Shown: piece by piece, positions 9,726-18,703 of the stretch
Position numbering within the stretch: position 1 is the stretch's first letter
Layout: every line of letters begins with the position of its first letter
NCBI RefSeq assembly: GCF_900109745.1
Contig: NZ_FOAV01000002.1
Coordinates: 124,001 to 188,000 of the forward strand
Origin: Roseateles sp. YR242
GTDB lineage: Bacteria; Pseudomonadota; Gammaproteobacteria; Burkholderiales; Burkholderiaceae_C
Direction: 5' to 3'
DNA: 64,000 nucleotides
The notes under the pieces: generated by a model
The model's input: only the letters and a program-made list of their open reading frames with translations
Databases searched by the model: none
What the model was told of the DNA's origin: nothing
Position numbers and translations under genes: made by a program

Positions 9726-10646
9726 ATGGACTTTGCGCCCCTCATCAAGGAGATCGGCCGCGGCACACGCGGCGCCCGTGACCTCACCCGTGAACAGGCG
9801 CATGCGCTGTTCGGTGGTTTGCTGGACGGCACCGTGCCCGACCTGGAGCGCGGCGCCATCCTCATCGCCATGCGCATCAAGGGCGAGAGCCTGGAGGAAC
9901 TGCTGGGCTTCGAAGCCGCCATGCAGGAACGTACCGCCCGGCTGCAGGTGCCCGAGGGCCCGCGCCTGGTGCTGCTCCCTGCCTTCAACGGCGCCCGCAA
10001 GCAGGCCAACCTGATGCCGCTGGTGGCGCTGCTGCTGGCCCGTGCCGGCATCCCGGTGCTCATCCATGGCCGCCACGACTTCGACAGCCGCATCAGCCCC
10101 TTCGAGCTGCTGGACGCCCTCGGCCTGCCCGCCGCCGGCGGCGTGGCGCAAGCCCAGGCCCAGTTGCTCGAGCGCCACCTGGCCGTGCTGCCCCTGGCTT
10201 TGCTCAATCCCGGCATCGACGCACTGATGGCTCTGCGCCCGCGCATGGGTGTGCGCAACAGCAGCCACAGCGTGGCCAAGCTGCTGGACCCGGCACCAGG
10301 CCGCAGCGTGCGGGTGGTGGCCGTGACCCATCCGGAATATGTGGACAGCATGGGCGCCGCGCTCCCGCTGCTGAGCTTGCAGGGCAGCCGTGCGCTGCTC
10401 ATGCGCGCCAGCGAAGGTGAGGCTTATCTGCACCTGCGCCGAAAGGCACACCTGCAAGGCTTCGTGGATGGGCAAGCCTGGGATCTCCAACCCTCGCCCA
10501 ACGAGGACCTGGAGGTGCCGCTGTCCACCGCCTGCGAGCCCGCTGAGAACGCGGCGCTGATCCGCGCCATGCTGGCCGGAGAGACCGCCATCCCCGAGCG
10601 CATCGGGGCTCAGGTGGCCGCACTGGAACGTCTCGCGCGCGGCTGA
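9726..10646 (+). CDS. ybiB: DNA-binding protein YbiB (TrpD2 family)
   Basis: 306 aa. It resembles anthranilate phosphoribosyltransferase in fold, but belongs to the YbiB/TrpD2 group that binds nucleic acid rather than making tryptophan. Seen: an N-terminal helical domain (LTREQAHALFGGLLDGTVPD, then LERGAILIAMRIKGES), IPVLIHGRHDFDSR, GVRNSSHSVAKLLDP and a helical C-terminus. The ATG at 9726 is preferred to an in-frame TTG at 9714. It lies directly upstream of the sulfate assimilation operon, about 180 bp before cysI and on the same strand. Whether it shares transcription with cysI is unclear, because a promoter-like AT-rich tract lies between them. Confidence 0.88.
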   Translation: MDFAPLIKEIGRGTRGARDLTREQAHALFGGLLDGTVPDLERGAILIAMRIKGESLEELLGFEAAMQERTARLQVPEGPRLVLLPAFNGARKQANLMPLVALLLARAGIPVLIHGRHDFDSRISPFELLDALGLPAAGGVAQAQAQLLERHLAVLPLALLNPGIDALMALRPRMGVRNSSHSVAKLLDPAPGRSVRVVAVTHPEYVDSMGAALPLLSLQGSRALLMRASEGEAYLHLRRKAHLQGFVDGQAWDLQPSPNEDLEVPLSTACEPAENAALIRAMLAGETAIPERIGAQVAALERLARG

Positions 10647-10680
10647 CTCGCTGCGCCTGCCCTTTGCAGAATTGTTCATA

Positions 10681-10700
10681 TGCTTATTCAAGAATAAGCA
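10681..10700. promoter_or_regulatory. perfect palindrome upstream of cysI, candidate CysB-type operator
   Basis: TGCTTATTC-AA-GAATAAGCA is a perfect inverted repeat with 9-bp arms, in an AT-rich tract (10670–10740) that stands out in this GC-rich window. It lies 130 bp upstream of the cysI start. A second small dyad (CTAC-N6-GTAG) follows at about 10703. The location and LysR-like half-site geometry suggest the operator of the sulfate-assimilation regulator (CysB family), possibly overlapping the operon promoter. The identity of the regulator is inferred; its gene is not in the window. Confidence 0.5.
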
Positions 10701-10829
10701 ATCTACGATTTTGTAGTTCCCATATATATAAAGCATTCATAGAGTGCTAACTCCCGGCCAGCCCTGGGCCAGCCGCCGTGTCAGCCGACGCAGCGGCCTG
10801 TCGTCCAGGCCGGCGCTGACATCGCTGCC

Positions 10830-12521
10830 ATGTACGCCTATACCGATTTCGACCGCCAGTTCGTCCACGCCCGTGCGGCGCAGTTCCGCGACCAGCTCGA
10901 ACGCCATCTGGCGGGTCAACTGCCGGACGACGACTTCCGTGCGCTGCGCCTGCAAAACGGCTGGTATATCCAGCGTCATGCCCCCATGCTGCGCGTGGCC
11001 GTGCCCTATGGTGTGCTGGACAGCCGGCAACTGCGCCAGCTGGCTCGCATCGCCCGCGAGCACGACCGGGGCTACGGCCACTTCACCACCCGCCAGAACC
11101 TGCAGTTCAACTGGATTCCGCTGCCCCAGTCGGCCGATGTGATGGATCTGCTGGCCGATGTGGACATGCATGGCATCCAGACCAGCGGCAACTGCATCCG
11201 CAACATCACCGCCGATGTGACCGCCGGCGTGGCCGCCGATGAACTGGTGGATCCGCGCCCCTATGCCGAGGTGCTGCGCCAGTGGAGCACCCTGCACCCG
11301 GAATTCGCCTTCCTGCCGCGCAAGTTCAAGATCGCCATCTCCGGAGCCACCGAGGACCGGGCCGCCATCGGCTGGCATGACATCGGCCTGCAGCTGCGCA
11401 AGAACGACGCAGGCGCGGTGGGCTTCCAGGTGCTGGTGGGCGGCGGCATGGGCCGCACGCCCGTGATCGGCCAGGAGATCAACGCCTTCGTGCCGTGGCA
11501 GGACATCCTGGTCTATATCGAGGCCATCGTCCGCGTCTACAACCGCTTCGGCCGCCGGGACAACATGTACAAGGCGCGCATCAAGATCCTGGTCAAGGCG
11601 GAAGGCCAGGCCTTCTTCGACGCCGTCAACACCGAATACCAGCACATCCTGGGCGACGACAGCGGCAGCCACGAGCAGATCATCCCCGAGGCCGAACTGG
11701 CCCGCGTGGCGGCCAGTTTCGTGGAGCCTGCGGGCGTGACACCGGCACCGGCCATCGACATCTTCGACGGTGCGGACCCGGCCTACCGCCGCTGGCTGGA
11801 GCGCAACGTGCTGGCGCACCGCGTCAGCGGCTACCGCGCGGTCACGCTCTCGCTCAAGCGTGTGGGCCTGCCCCCCGGCGACATCACCGACGCCCAGATG
11901 GACGGCGCCGCCGACCTCTCCGACCGTTTCAGCCACGGTGAGCTGCGTGTCAGCCACGACCAGAACCTGCTGTTGCCGTGGGTGCGCGAAGCCGACCTGC
12001 CGGCGCTGTATGCCGCTGCCAAGGCGCTGGGTTTTGCCACGCCCAACATCGGCCTGCTGACCGACATGATCACCTGCCCGGGTGGCGATTTCTGCGCCCT
12101 GGCCAATGCCCGCTCCATCCCGCTGGCCGGCGAGATCACCGAGCGCTTCCAGGATCTGGACGAGCTCTGGGACATCGGCGACATCGACCTGCACATCAGT
12201 GGCTGCATCAACAGCTGCGGCCATCACCACAGCGGCCACATCGGCGTGCTGGGCGTGGACAAGGACGGGACCGAGTGGTACCAGATCACGCTGGGCGGAT
12301 CGGATGGCTCGACGCTGTCGGGCAAGGCCGTGGCCGGCAAGGTGATCGGCCCCTCCTTTGCGGCTGACGAGGCCGCCGATGCGGTGGAAGCCGTGATCGC
12401 CACCTATCGCCGCGAGCGCCAGGCTGGCGAGCGCTTCATCGCCACCGTGCGCCGTATCGGCCTGGACGCCTTCAAGCAGGCCACCAACGCCATCCGCCGC
12501 ACCACCGCCGCCGCTCACTGA
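10830..12521 (+). CDS. cysI: sulfite reductase, haemoprotein (CysI-type nitrite/sulfite reductase)
   Basis: 563 aa. It reduces sulfite to sulfide with six electrons, using a sirohaem coupled to a 4Fe-4S cluster. Two ferredoxin-like half domains and two sirohaem domains are visible: GHFTTRQNLQFNWI and TSGNCIRNITADV in the first half, and ITCPGGDFCALANARS plus SGCINSCGHHHSGHIGVLG in the second. The four cluster cysteines lie in C-x5-C and C-x3-C. First gene of the operon cysI–DUF934–cysH–cysD–cysN–cobA; cobA supplies sirohaem precursor. No flavoprotein cysJ is present, so electrons probably come from ferredoxin or from the DUF934 partner (inferred). Nitrite reductase activity cannot be excluded, but the context favours sulfite. 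Confidence 0.95.
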   Translation: MYAYTDFDRQFVHARAAQFRDQLERHLAGQLPDDDFRALRLQNGWYIQRHAPMLRVAVPYGVLDSRQLRQLARIAREHDRGYGHFTTRQNLQFNWIPLPQSADVMDLLADVDMHGIQTSGNCIRNITADVTAGVAADELVDPRPYAEVLRQWSTLHPEFAFLPRKFKIAISGATEDRAAIGWHDIGLQLRKNDAGAVGFQVLVGGGMGRTPVIGQEINAFVPWQDILVYIEAIVRVYNRFGRRDNMYKARIKILVKAEGQAFFDAVNTEYQHILGDDSGSHEQIIPEAELARVAASFVEPAGVTPAPAIDIFDGADPAYRRWLERNVLAHRVSGYRAVTLSLKRVGLPPGDITDAQMDGAADLSDRFSHGELRVSHDQNLLLPWVREADLPALYAAAKALGFATPNIGLLTDMITCPGGDFCALANARSIPLAGEITERFQDLDELWDIGDIDLHISGCINSCGHHHSGHIGVLGVDKDGTEWYQITLGGSDGSTLSGKAVAGKVIGPSFAADEAADAVEAVIATYRRERQAGERFIATVRRIGLDAFKQATNAIRRTTAAAH

Positions 12522-12535
12522 CCGCCGCCAACGCC

Positions 12536-13024
12536 ATGAAGTTCGTTTCCAAAGCCCAAGACCCCTGGCACCTGTGCGCTGGCGAGGACGGCCCGCAGCC
12601 GCACCCCGCCGCCGCCGACCACAAGCTGCTGACGCTGGAGCAGTGGCACGCGGTGCGCGACACCTGGCCCGCCGGCCTGGCTACGGGCGTGCAGTTGCCC
12701 AATGATGCGGACGTGTCCGAACTGGCCGCCGACCTGCCCCGCCTGTCCTTGATCGTGGTGCAGTTCCCGAAATGGGTGGACGGCCGCGCCTACACGCAAG
12801 CCCGCCTGCTGCGCGTGCGGCACCGCTTCACCGGCGAGATCCGCGCCACGGGTGAAGTGCTGGTGGACATGATGCCGCTGCTGCAACGCTGCGGCGTGGA
12901 TGCCGTGCAGATGCGGGGCGACCAGAACCAGGCAGCCGCCGAACGCGCGCTCGGTTTCTTCCCCGGCCACTACCAGGGTGACGTGACTGAACATCGCCCG
13001 GTGTTTGCGCGCACCGGAGCCTGA
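12536..13024 (+). CDS. DUF934 protein, sulfite-reduction accessory
   Basis: 162 aa, DUF934 family, found in beta- and alphaproteobacteria between cysI and cysH and often described as an oxidoreductase probably involved in sulfite reduction. Family marks seen: LTLEQWHAVRDTWP, the region VQLPNDADVSELAADLPRLS, FPKWVDGRAYTQARLLR and GEVLVDMMPLLQRCGVDA. There are few cysteines and no classical cofactor motif. It starts 14 bp after the cysI stop and ends 3 bp before cysH, so it is co-transcribed. A role in electron delivery to, or assembly of, CysI is inferred from context, as no CysJ is encoded here. Confidence 0.88.
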   Translation: MKFVSKAQDPWHLCAGEDGPQPHPAAADHKLLTLEQWHAVRDTWPAGLATGVQLPNDADVSELAADLPRLSLIVVQFPKWVDGRAYTQARLLRVRHRFTGEIRATGEVLVDMMPLLQRCGVDAVQMRGDQNQAAAERALGFFPGHYQGDVTEHRPVFARTGA

Positions 13025-13027
13025 TCC

Positions 13028-13873
13028 ATGAGCGACGCCTCCGCGCTGCCCACCTCCTTGGCCTCGACCCTGACTGCACCGGCCGGTCCGGCGCAGGCCA
13101 ATGGTGGGGCCATCGGGCTGTATGCCCGCGCCACACCGGGCTTTGAGGACCGGCTGGCCCGCACGGTCGAGGTGCTGCGCCAGGTGGCGGCGGACTTCGG
13201 CCCGGCCGCGGTGCAGTCCACCTCGCTGGGCGTGGAGGACATGATCATCACGGATCTGATCGCCCGGCATCACCTGCCCATCGCGCTGTCCACGCTGGAC
13301 ACCGGCAAGCTGCATGAAGAAACGCTGGGCCTGATCCCGGCCATCGAGCAGCGTTACGGCCTGAAGGTCGAGGTGTTCAGCCCGGTGCAGGAGCAGGTGC
13401 TGCACTTCGTGCGCAGCCACGGTGACGACGCCATGTACCGCAGCATCGAGCTGCGCAAGGCCTGCTGCGGCGTGCGCAAGCTGGAGCCGCTGGCACGCAT
13501 GCTGGCCGGCAAGCAGGCCTGGATCACCGGCCTGCGCCGTGAGCAGAGCAACAACCGCGCGGACGTGCCCTTCCGTGAACCCGACGGCCAGGGCCGCACC
13601 AAGGTCAATCCGCTGGCCGAATGGAGCTGGGCCGATGTCTGGCATTACGTGCAACAGCATGTGGTGCCCTACAACCCCCTGCACGACCATTTCATGCCCA
13701 GCATCGGCTGCGCGCCCTGCACCCGCGCCATCTCGGTGGGCGAGGACTTCCGCGCCGGCCGCTGGTGGTGGGAATCCGACGACGCCAAGGAATGCGGGCT
13801 GCACAAGTCCCATGGCGCCGCGGAGCCCTCCGCCGCTTCTTCTTCCCTCCCCCGCACCGGAGCCCCGGCATGA
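13028..13873 (+). CDS. cysH: assimilatory adenylyl-sulfate (APS) reductase
   Basis: 281 aa. Thioredoxin-dependent reduction of APS (or PAPS) to sulfite. The PP-loop-like region STSLGVEDMIITDLI, the CCGVRK pair and the IGCAPCTR pair give the four cysteines of the 4Fe-4S cluster that marks the APS-using bacterial and plant-type enzymes. The catalytic cysteine lies in the C-terminal ECGLH. The N-terminus has about 40 residues of Ala/Gly-rich leader before the conserved domain, so a later start is possible. Its stop overlaps the cysD start (ATGA), indicating translational coupling. Absence of an APS kinase gene in the cluster fits direct use of APS. Confidence 0.93.
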   Translation: MSDASALPTSLASTLTAPAGPAQANGGAIGLYARATPGFEDRLARTVEVLRQVAADFGPAAVQSTSLGVEDMIITDLIARHHLPIALSTLDTGKLHEETLGLIPAIEQRYGLKVEVFSPVQEQVLHFVRSHGDDAMYRSIELRKACCGVRKLEPLARMLAGKQAWITGLRREQSNNRADVPFREPDGQGRTKVNPLAEWSWADVWHYVQQHVVPYNPLHDHFMPSIGCAPCTRAISVGEDFRAGRWWWESDDAKECGLHKSHGAAEPSAASSSLPRTGAPA

Positions 13874-14865
13874 ACGCCCCCGTGAACCTGGAACAACTGC
13901 TGCCGCTGGCGGACCACCGCCATCTGGACCACCTTGAAGAAGAAGCCATCTTCATCCTGCGTGAAGTGGCCGCCGCCTTCGAGCGCCCGGCGCTGCTGTT
14001 CTCCGGCGGCAAGGACTCCTGCGTGGTCCTGCGCCTGGCAGAAAAGGCCTTCAAGCAGCGCTTGAATCCGGCGCACGAGGCGCAGCGGCCCGGCCAGGGA
14101 CCCAGCCAGGAATTCAAGGGCAAGCTGCCCTTCCCCCTCGTGCATGTGGACACCGGCCACAATTTTCCCGAAGTGATCGAGTTCCGCGACCGCCGTGTGG
14201 CCGAAATGGACGAACGCCTGGTGGTGGGCCATCTGGAGGACTCCATCAAGAAGGGCACGATCCGCCTCTCGCACCCGCTGGAGTCGCGCAACGGCCACCA
14301 GACCGTGACGCTGCTGGAGACCATCGAGGAGCACCGCTTCGATGTGCTGATCGGCGGTGCTCGCCGTGATGAAGAAAAGGCCCGTGCCAAGGAGCGCATC
14401 TTCAGCCACCGCGACAGCTTCGGCCAATGGCAGCCGAAGGAACAGCGCCCGGAGCTGTGGAACCTGTTCAACACCCGCATCCGCCCGGGTGAACATTTCC
14501 GCGCCTTCCCCATCAGCAACTGGACCGAGCTGGATGTGTGGCTCTACATCGCCCGCGAAAACATCCCGCTGCCGTCGCTCTACTACGCGCATGAACGCCA
14601 GGTCATTCGCCGCAAGGGCCTGCTGGTGCCGGTGACCGAGGTGACCCCACCGGAGGCCGGTGAGCAGATCGAGACCGCGCAGGTGCGTTTCCGCACCGTG
14701 GGCGACATGACTTGCACCTGCCCGGTGGAAAGCCCGGCGGCCAATGCCACCGACATCGTGGCCGAGACGCTGACGGTCACCGTGAGCGAGCGCGGGGCCA
14801 CCCGCATGGACGACCGCACCTCGGACGCCTCGATGGAGCGCCGCAAGAAGGAAGGCTACTTCTGA
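13870..14865 (+). CDS. cysD: sulfate adenylyltransferase subunit 2
   Basis: 331 aa. The small subunit of ATP sulfurylase, which makes APS from sulfate and ATP together with CysN. The PP-loop is LLFSGGKDSCVVLRLA, followed by PFPLVHVDTGHNFPE, the DVLIGGARRDEEKARAKER region and WNLFNTRIRPGEHFR. It is somewhat longer than the roughly 300-aa norm, with an insert (NPAHEAQRPGQGPSQEF) after the PP-loop. ATG at 13870 overlaps the cysH stop by 4 bp, and its own stop overlaps the cysN start by 1 bp, so three consecutive genes are translationally coupled. Confidence 0.95.
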   Translation: MNAPVNLEQLLPLADHRHLDHLEEEAIFILREVAAAFERPALLFSGGKDSCVVLRLAEKAFKQRLNPAHEAQRPGQGPSQEFKGKLPFPLVHVDTGHNFPEVIEFRDRRVAEMDERLVVGHLEDSIKKGTIRLSHPLESRNGHQTVTLLETIEEHRFDVLIGGARRDEEKARAKERIFSHRDSFGQWQPKEQRPELWNLFNTRIRPGEHFRAFPISNWTELDVWLYIARENIPLPSLYYAHERQVIRRKGLLVPVTEVTPPEAGEQIETAQVRFRTVGDMTCTCPVESPAANATDIVAETLTVTVSERGATRMDDRTSDASMERRKKEGYF

Positions 14866-16205
14866 TGACTGCGACCCCTGGCTCACTCCGTTCACTGCCG
14901 GCAGACGATTCCATGACCACCGCCCACAAGATCCATCAGTCGGACCTCGACACCACCCACCGCGCGCTGCGATTCCTGACCGCCGGCAGCGTGGACGATG
15001 GCAAGAGCACACTGATCGGCCGCCTGCTGTTTGACAGCCGTGCCATCCTGGCCGACCAGCTGGACACCTTGTCCAAGCGCGCCGCCGGCCAGCCGATCGA
15101 CCTGAGCCTGCTGACCGACGGGCTGGAGGCTGAACGCGAGCAGGGCATCACCATCGATGTGGCCTACCGCTACTTCGCCACCAAGCAGCGCAAGTTCATC
15201 ATTGCCGACGCACCGGGCCATGAGCAGTACACCCGCAACATGGTCACCGCCGCCGCCGGCAGCGATGCCGCCGTGGTGCTGGTGGACGTGACCAAGCTGG
15301 ACCTGTCGGTGGATGACGTGCCGCTGCTGCCGCAGACCCGCCGCCACAGCCTGCTGGCCCACCTGTTGCGCCTGCCCAGCATCGTGTTCGCCATCAACAA
15401 GATCGACGCGGCCGAGCAGCCGGGCGAGGCCTTCCGCAAGGTCAGCGCGGCGCTGACGCGCTTCGCCGAAGCCGCCGGCATCCGCGTGACGGCCATCGTG
15501 CCGGTCTCCGCCCTGCGCGGCGACAACGTGACCCAGCCGCTGGAAGCCGACTGGTATGACGGCCCCTCGCTGCTGCAGGTGCTGGAAGGCCTGCCGACCG
15601 TGCAGGAGACCGTCGAGGCGCAGCTGATGCTGCCGGTGCAATACGTGGCGCGCGAAGGCGAAGGCACCGGCAACCAGCCTCGCACCCTGTGGGGCCGCAT
15701 TGCCCAGGGCCAGGTGCTGCCGGGCGACACGGTGCAGATCCTGCCCAGTGGCCAGACCGCCATCGTGGCCGAACTGCGCCGTGCCGGCGAAACTGTGCAG
15801 GCCTGCGTGGCCGGCGAGTCGGCCGGCGTGGTGCTGGACCGCCAGCTCGATGTCTCCCGCGGTGACTGGATCGTGGCGCCGGGTGCGGCCCAGCCCACCC
15901 GCAGCTTCCAGGCGACGCTGGCGTGGCTGGACACCGAAGCCGCCGTGGTGGGCCGCAAGTACTGGGTGCGCCATGGCAATCGCTGGGTGCAGGCCCGCAT
16001 CAGCGCCATCGACCATCGCCTGGACGTGCAGACGCTGGCCGAAACCGAGGCGCATGAACTCAAGGTCAACGAGATCGGCCACGTCACGGTGGAGCTGCAG
16101 TCGGAGCTGCCGCTGCAGCCCTACGCTGACAACCGTGTGGGGGGCGCGCTGATCGTGGTGGACCCGACCAGCAACAGCACCAGCGGTGCCTTGCTGGTGC
16201 GGTAA
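14865..16205 (+). CDS. cysN: sulfate adenylyltransferase subunit 1 (GTPase)
   Basis: 446 aa. The GTP-hydrolysing subunit of ATP sulfurylase, a translation-factor-type GTPase that drives APS formation. G1 is AGSVDDGKST, the switch region EREQGITIDVAYRYF, G3 DAPGHEQYTRNM and G4 NKID. Two beta-barrel domains follow, and the protein ends at about the normal CysN length, so no CysC (APS kinase) domain is fused. The start overlaps cysD (TGATG). An internal ATG at 14910 (MTTAHKIHQ) is an alternative start, because conservation begins there. Confidence 0.95.
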   Translation: MTATPGSLRSLPADDSMTTAHKIHQSDLDTTHRALRFLTAGSVDDGKSTLIGRLLFDSRAILADQLDTLSKRAAGQPIDLSLLTDGLEAEREQGITIDVAYRYFATKQRKFIIADAPGHEQYTRNMVTAAAGSDAAVVLVDVTKLDLSVDDVPLLPQTRRHSLLAHLLRLPSIVFAINKIDAAEQPGEAFRKVSAALTRFAEAAGIRVTAIVPVSALRGDNVTQPLEADWYDGPSLLQVLEGLPTVQETVEAQLMLPVQYVAREGEGTGNQPRTLWGRIAQGQVLPGDTVQILPSGQTAIVAELRRAGETVQACVAGESAGVVLDRQLDVSRGDWIVAPGAAQPTRSFQATLAWLDTEAAVVGRKYWVRHGNRWVQARISAIDHRLDVQTLAETEAHELKVNEIGHVTVELQSELPLQPYADNRVGGALIVVDPTSNSTSGALLVR

Positions 16206-16218
16206 TTCGAGGACGTTT

Positions 16219-16998
16219 ATGGGCAAGGTGATTTTTGTCAGTGCGGGGCCAGGGGCCGCCGACCTCATCACGCTGCGGGGCGCACGGGCGCTGGCGCAGG
16301 CGGAGGTGGTGCTGTTCGACGCCCTGACCGACCCTGCCCTGCGCGATCTGGCCCCCCAGGCCCAGTGGCTGGATGTGGGCAAGCGAGGTTTTTGCCACTC
16401 CACCAAGCAGACCGCCATCAATGCGGCCCTGGTCCGCGAGGCCGGGCGCCATGCGGTGGTGGTGCGCCTCAAGGGGGGCGACGCCAGCGTTTTCGGGCGC
16501 CTGGAGGAAGAACTGCAGGCGTTGGCCGCGGCCGGACTCACCTGGGAGATCGTCCCGGGCGTGACCGCCGCCATTGCCGCCGCCGCCCAGACCAGCCGGC
16601 CGCTGACCCGCCGGGGCCAGGGCCGTAGCGTCAGCCTGACGACCGCCATGACCCAGGACGGTGAGCTACAGGCCAGCAAGACCGCCGATACCGAGGTGTT
16701 CTACATGGCTGGCCGCCAGTTGGCCGCACTCGCCCGCCGGCTGTTGCAGGCCGGCTGGCCGGCCGAAACACCGGTGAGCGTGGTGTCACGTGCCGGGTGT
16801 GCCGACGCGCTGGCCAGCGAACACCAGGTGGGTAGCCTGGCGGCGGCCGCCATGCTGCACCGGGGCCGTCCGACGGTCGTGGTGGTGGGTGCCGGGGCTG
16901 CGCCGGTGGCCGAAAACACGGCGGAATGCGGCCAAGGAACGACGCAATTCCCCGGTATTGACCCATCCGACTCCCTGGCACAAACCCTGAACGTTTAA
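16219..16998 (+). CDS. cobA: uroporphyrinogen-III C-methyltransferase
   Basis: 259 aa, single-domain SUMT. It methylates uroporphyrinogen III twice with SAM to give precorrin-2, the precursor of sirohaem. Motifs: [19 protein letters not shown], the VLFDAL region, [28 protein letters not shown] and TVVVVG. A ribosome binding site (GAGGAC) precedes the ATG at 16219. It is the last gene of the sulfate operon, 13 bp after cysN, which fits provision of sirohaem for CysI. There is no fused CysG dehydrogenase/ferrochelatase domain, so those steps must be encoded elsewhere. Confidence 0.93.
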   Translation: MGKVIFVSAGPGAADLITLRGARALAQAEVVLFDALTDPALRDLAPQAQWLDVGKRGFCHSTKQTAINAALVREAGRHAVVVRLKGGDASVFGRLEEELQALAAAGLTWEIVPGVTAAIAAAAQTSRPLTRRGQGRSVSLTTAMTQDGELQASKTADTEVFYMAGRQLAALARRLLQAGWPAETPVSVVSRAGCADALASEHQVGSLAAAAMLHRGRPTVVVVGAGAAPVAENTAECGQGTTQFPGIDPSDSLAQTLNV

Positions 16999-17120
16999 AA
17001 TCTGCCGTTTTCCGTCAGAGCGAGCCCGATTGCCGTGCCGGCCGCACTGATGCCCACAGGCCCCTTCCATCCGACCTTTCGGTTTCCTGGACGGGGCCCC
17101 GCCACTCTAAGAGCCGCTCC

Positions 17121-17444
17121 ATGACCCACGTTGTCACCGAAGCCTGCATCCGCTGCAAATACACCGACTGCGTCGATGTCTGCCCTGTCGACTGCTTCCG
17201 CGAAGGCCCCAATTTCCTGGCCATCGACCCCGACGAGTGCATTGACTGCGCGGTCTGCATCCCGGAGTGCCCGGTCAACGCCATCATGCCGGAGGAAGAT
17301 GTTCCGGGCGATCAGCAGATCATGATCAAGATCAATGCCGATCTGGCCAAGAAGTGGCCCAGCATCACCAAGCGTAAGTCCTCCCTCCCGGACGCCGAGG
17401 AGTGGAAGGACAAGACCGGCAAGCTTGATCAGCTGATCCGCTGA
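17121..17444 (+). CDS. fdxA: 7Fe ferredoxin FdxA
   Basis: 107 aa, the standard length of the proteobacterial seven-iron ferredoxin with one 3Fe-4S and one 4Fe-4S cluster. Seen: [20 protein letters not shown] with the CPVDCF motif, then [21 protein letters not shown], and the long C-terminal extension [12 protein letters not shown]. Cytoplasmic electron carrier. It lies just upstream of a ferredoxin-NADP reductase gene on the same strand (about 100 bp), so the two likely work together. The upstream gap 16999–17120 contains the promoter region; I see no convincing operator there. Confidence 0.96.
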   Translation: MTHVVTEACIRCKYTDCVDVCPVDCFREGPNFLAIDPDECIDCAVCIPECPVNAIMPEEDVPGDQQIMIKINADLAKKWPSITKRKSSLPDAEEWKDKTGKLDQLIR

Positions 17445-17542
17445 CCCACACCCCCGGATGCGGGCCCGACGTTGACCTCGTGTTGGCGTGACGGGGGCCT
17501 GGTGCTGGCCTCCTCCAGGCCGGCACTCACTCTCTCTCAAGA

Positions 17543-18646
17543 ATGGAAAAGCAAGTGACTGAAGCGACCTCGGCCCCGCACGCGGGCGTGATCGAAACCG
17601 ACGCCGTCATCGTGGGCGCGGGCCCGGTAGGCCTGTTCCAGGTGTTCGAGCTGGGCCTGCTGGAAATCAAGGCCCACATCATCGACTCGCTGGCCTACCC
17701 CGGTGGTCAGTGCATCGAGCTCTACCCGGACAAGCCGATCTACGACATCCCGGCACTGCCGGTGGTGACTGGCAAGGAACTGACGGACAACCTGATGAAG
17801 CAGATCGAGCCGTTTGGCGCGACCTTCCATCTGGGCCAGGAAGTCACCACGGTCGAGAAGCAGGAAGACGGACGCTTCTTCGTGGCGACCAGCAAGGGCA
17901 CGCAGTTCCTGACCAAGACCATCTTCATCGCCGGGGGCGTGGGCTCGTTCCAGCCGCGGACCCTGAAGGTCGAGGGCATCGACAAGTACGAAGGCTCGCA
18001 GGTGCACTACCGCGTGCGCAACCCTTCGCAGTTCGCCGGCAAGAATCTGCTGATCGTGGGCGGCGGTGACTCGGCACTGGACTGGGCGCTGAACTTCTGC
18101 GCTGGCAATGCTGACGGCAACCCGCACAAGGCGGAGAGCGTCATCCTGGTGCACCGCCGTGACGGCTTCCGTGCCGCACCGGCTTCGGTGGCCAAGATGC
18201 GTGAGCTGTGCGATGCCTACGAGATGCAGTTCATCGTGGGCCAGGTCAGCGACATCGACGAAGGTGACGACATGCTCAAGGGCGTGAAGGTCACCGGCGG
18301 CGACGGCGTCACCCGTGTGGTGCCGGCCGATCAGGTGCTGGTGTTCTTCGGCCTGTCGCCCAAGCTCGGCCCGATCGCCGAGTGGGGTCTGGCGCTGGAG
18401 AAGAAGCAGATCCAGGTGGACACCGAGAAGTTCCAGACCAACGTGCCTGGCATCTTTGCGGTGGGCGACATCAACACCTACCCGGGCAAGAAGAAGCTGA
18501 TCCTCTCCGGCTTCCACGAAGCCGCCCTGGCCGCCTTTGGCGCGATGCCCATCATCAACCCGGAAAAGCGCGTCCACCTGCAATACACGACCACCAGCCC
18601 GAAGCTGCACAAGGTGCTGGGCGTGGAAACGCCGAACTTCGACTGA
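17543..18646 (+). CDS. ferredoxin--NADP reductase, thioredoxin-reductase-like type
   Basis: 367 aa flavoprotein. The FAD-binding loop [20 protein letters not shown] is at the N-terminus; [19 protein letters not shown] follows; the NADP-binding loop is [16 protein letters not shown]; the C-terminal FAD contact is [16 protein letters not shown]. The redox CxxC of thioredoxin reductase is absent, which places it in the FNR2/YumC-type group that shuttles electrons between NADPH and ferredoxin. Located directly downstream of fdxA, its likely partner, and followed by a strong terminator. The start has a weak ribosome binding site. Confidence 0.93.
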   Translation: MEKQVTEATSAPHAGVIETDAVIVGAGPVGLFQVFELGLLEIKAHIIDSLAYPGGQCIELYPDKPIYDIPALPVVTGKELTDNLMKQIEPFGATFHLGQEVTTVEKQEDGRFFVATSKGTQFLTKTIFIAGGVGSFQPRTLKVEGIDKYEGSQVHYRVRNPSQFAGKNLLIVGGGDSALDWALNFCAGNADGNPHKAESVILVHRRDGFRAAPASVAKMRELCDAYEMQFIVGQVSDIDEGDDMLKGVKVTGGDGVTRVVPADQVLVFFGLSPKLGPIAEWGLALEKKQIQVDTEKFQTNVPGIFAVGDINTYPGKKKLILSGFHEAALAAFGAMPIINPEKRVHLQYTTTSPKLHKVLGVETPNFD

Positions 18647-18669
18647 GCGTTCCTGCTGCAGGACACAAG

Positions 18670-18703
18670 AAGCCCGCCTGGCGTTTTGCCGGCGGGCTTT
18701 TTT
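18670..18703 (+). terminator. Rho-independent terminator after the ferredoxin reductase gene
   Basis: AAGCCCGCC and GGCGGGCTT form a 9-bp stem around an 11-nt loop, followed by a run of T. It ends the fdxA–reductase unit and touches the end of the convergent LysR gene. Confidence 0.9.

Noticed and set aside
10737-12518. 593-codon minus-strand frame over cysI
   Set aside because: Mirrors cysI codons; no ribosome binding site or domain.
14892-16679. 595-codon minus-strand frame over cysN and cobA
   Set aside because: Spans two real genes in antisense; product composition is that of a shadow.
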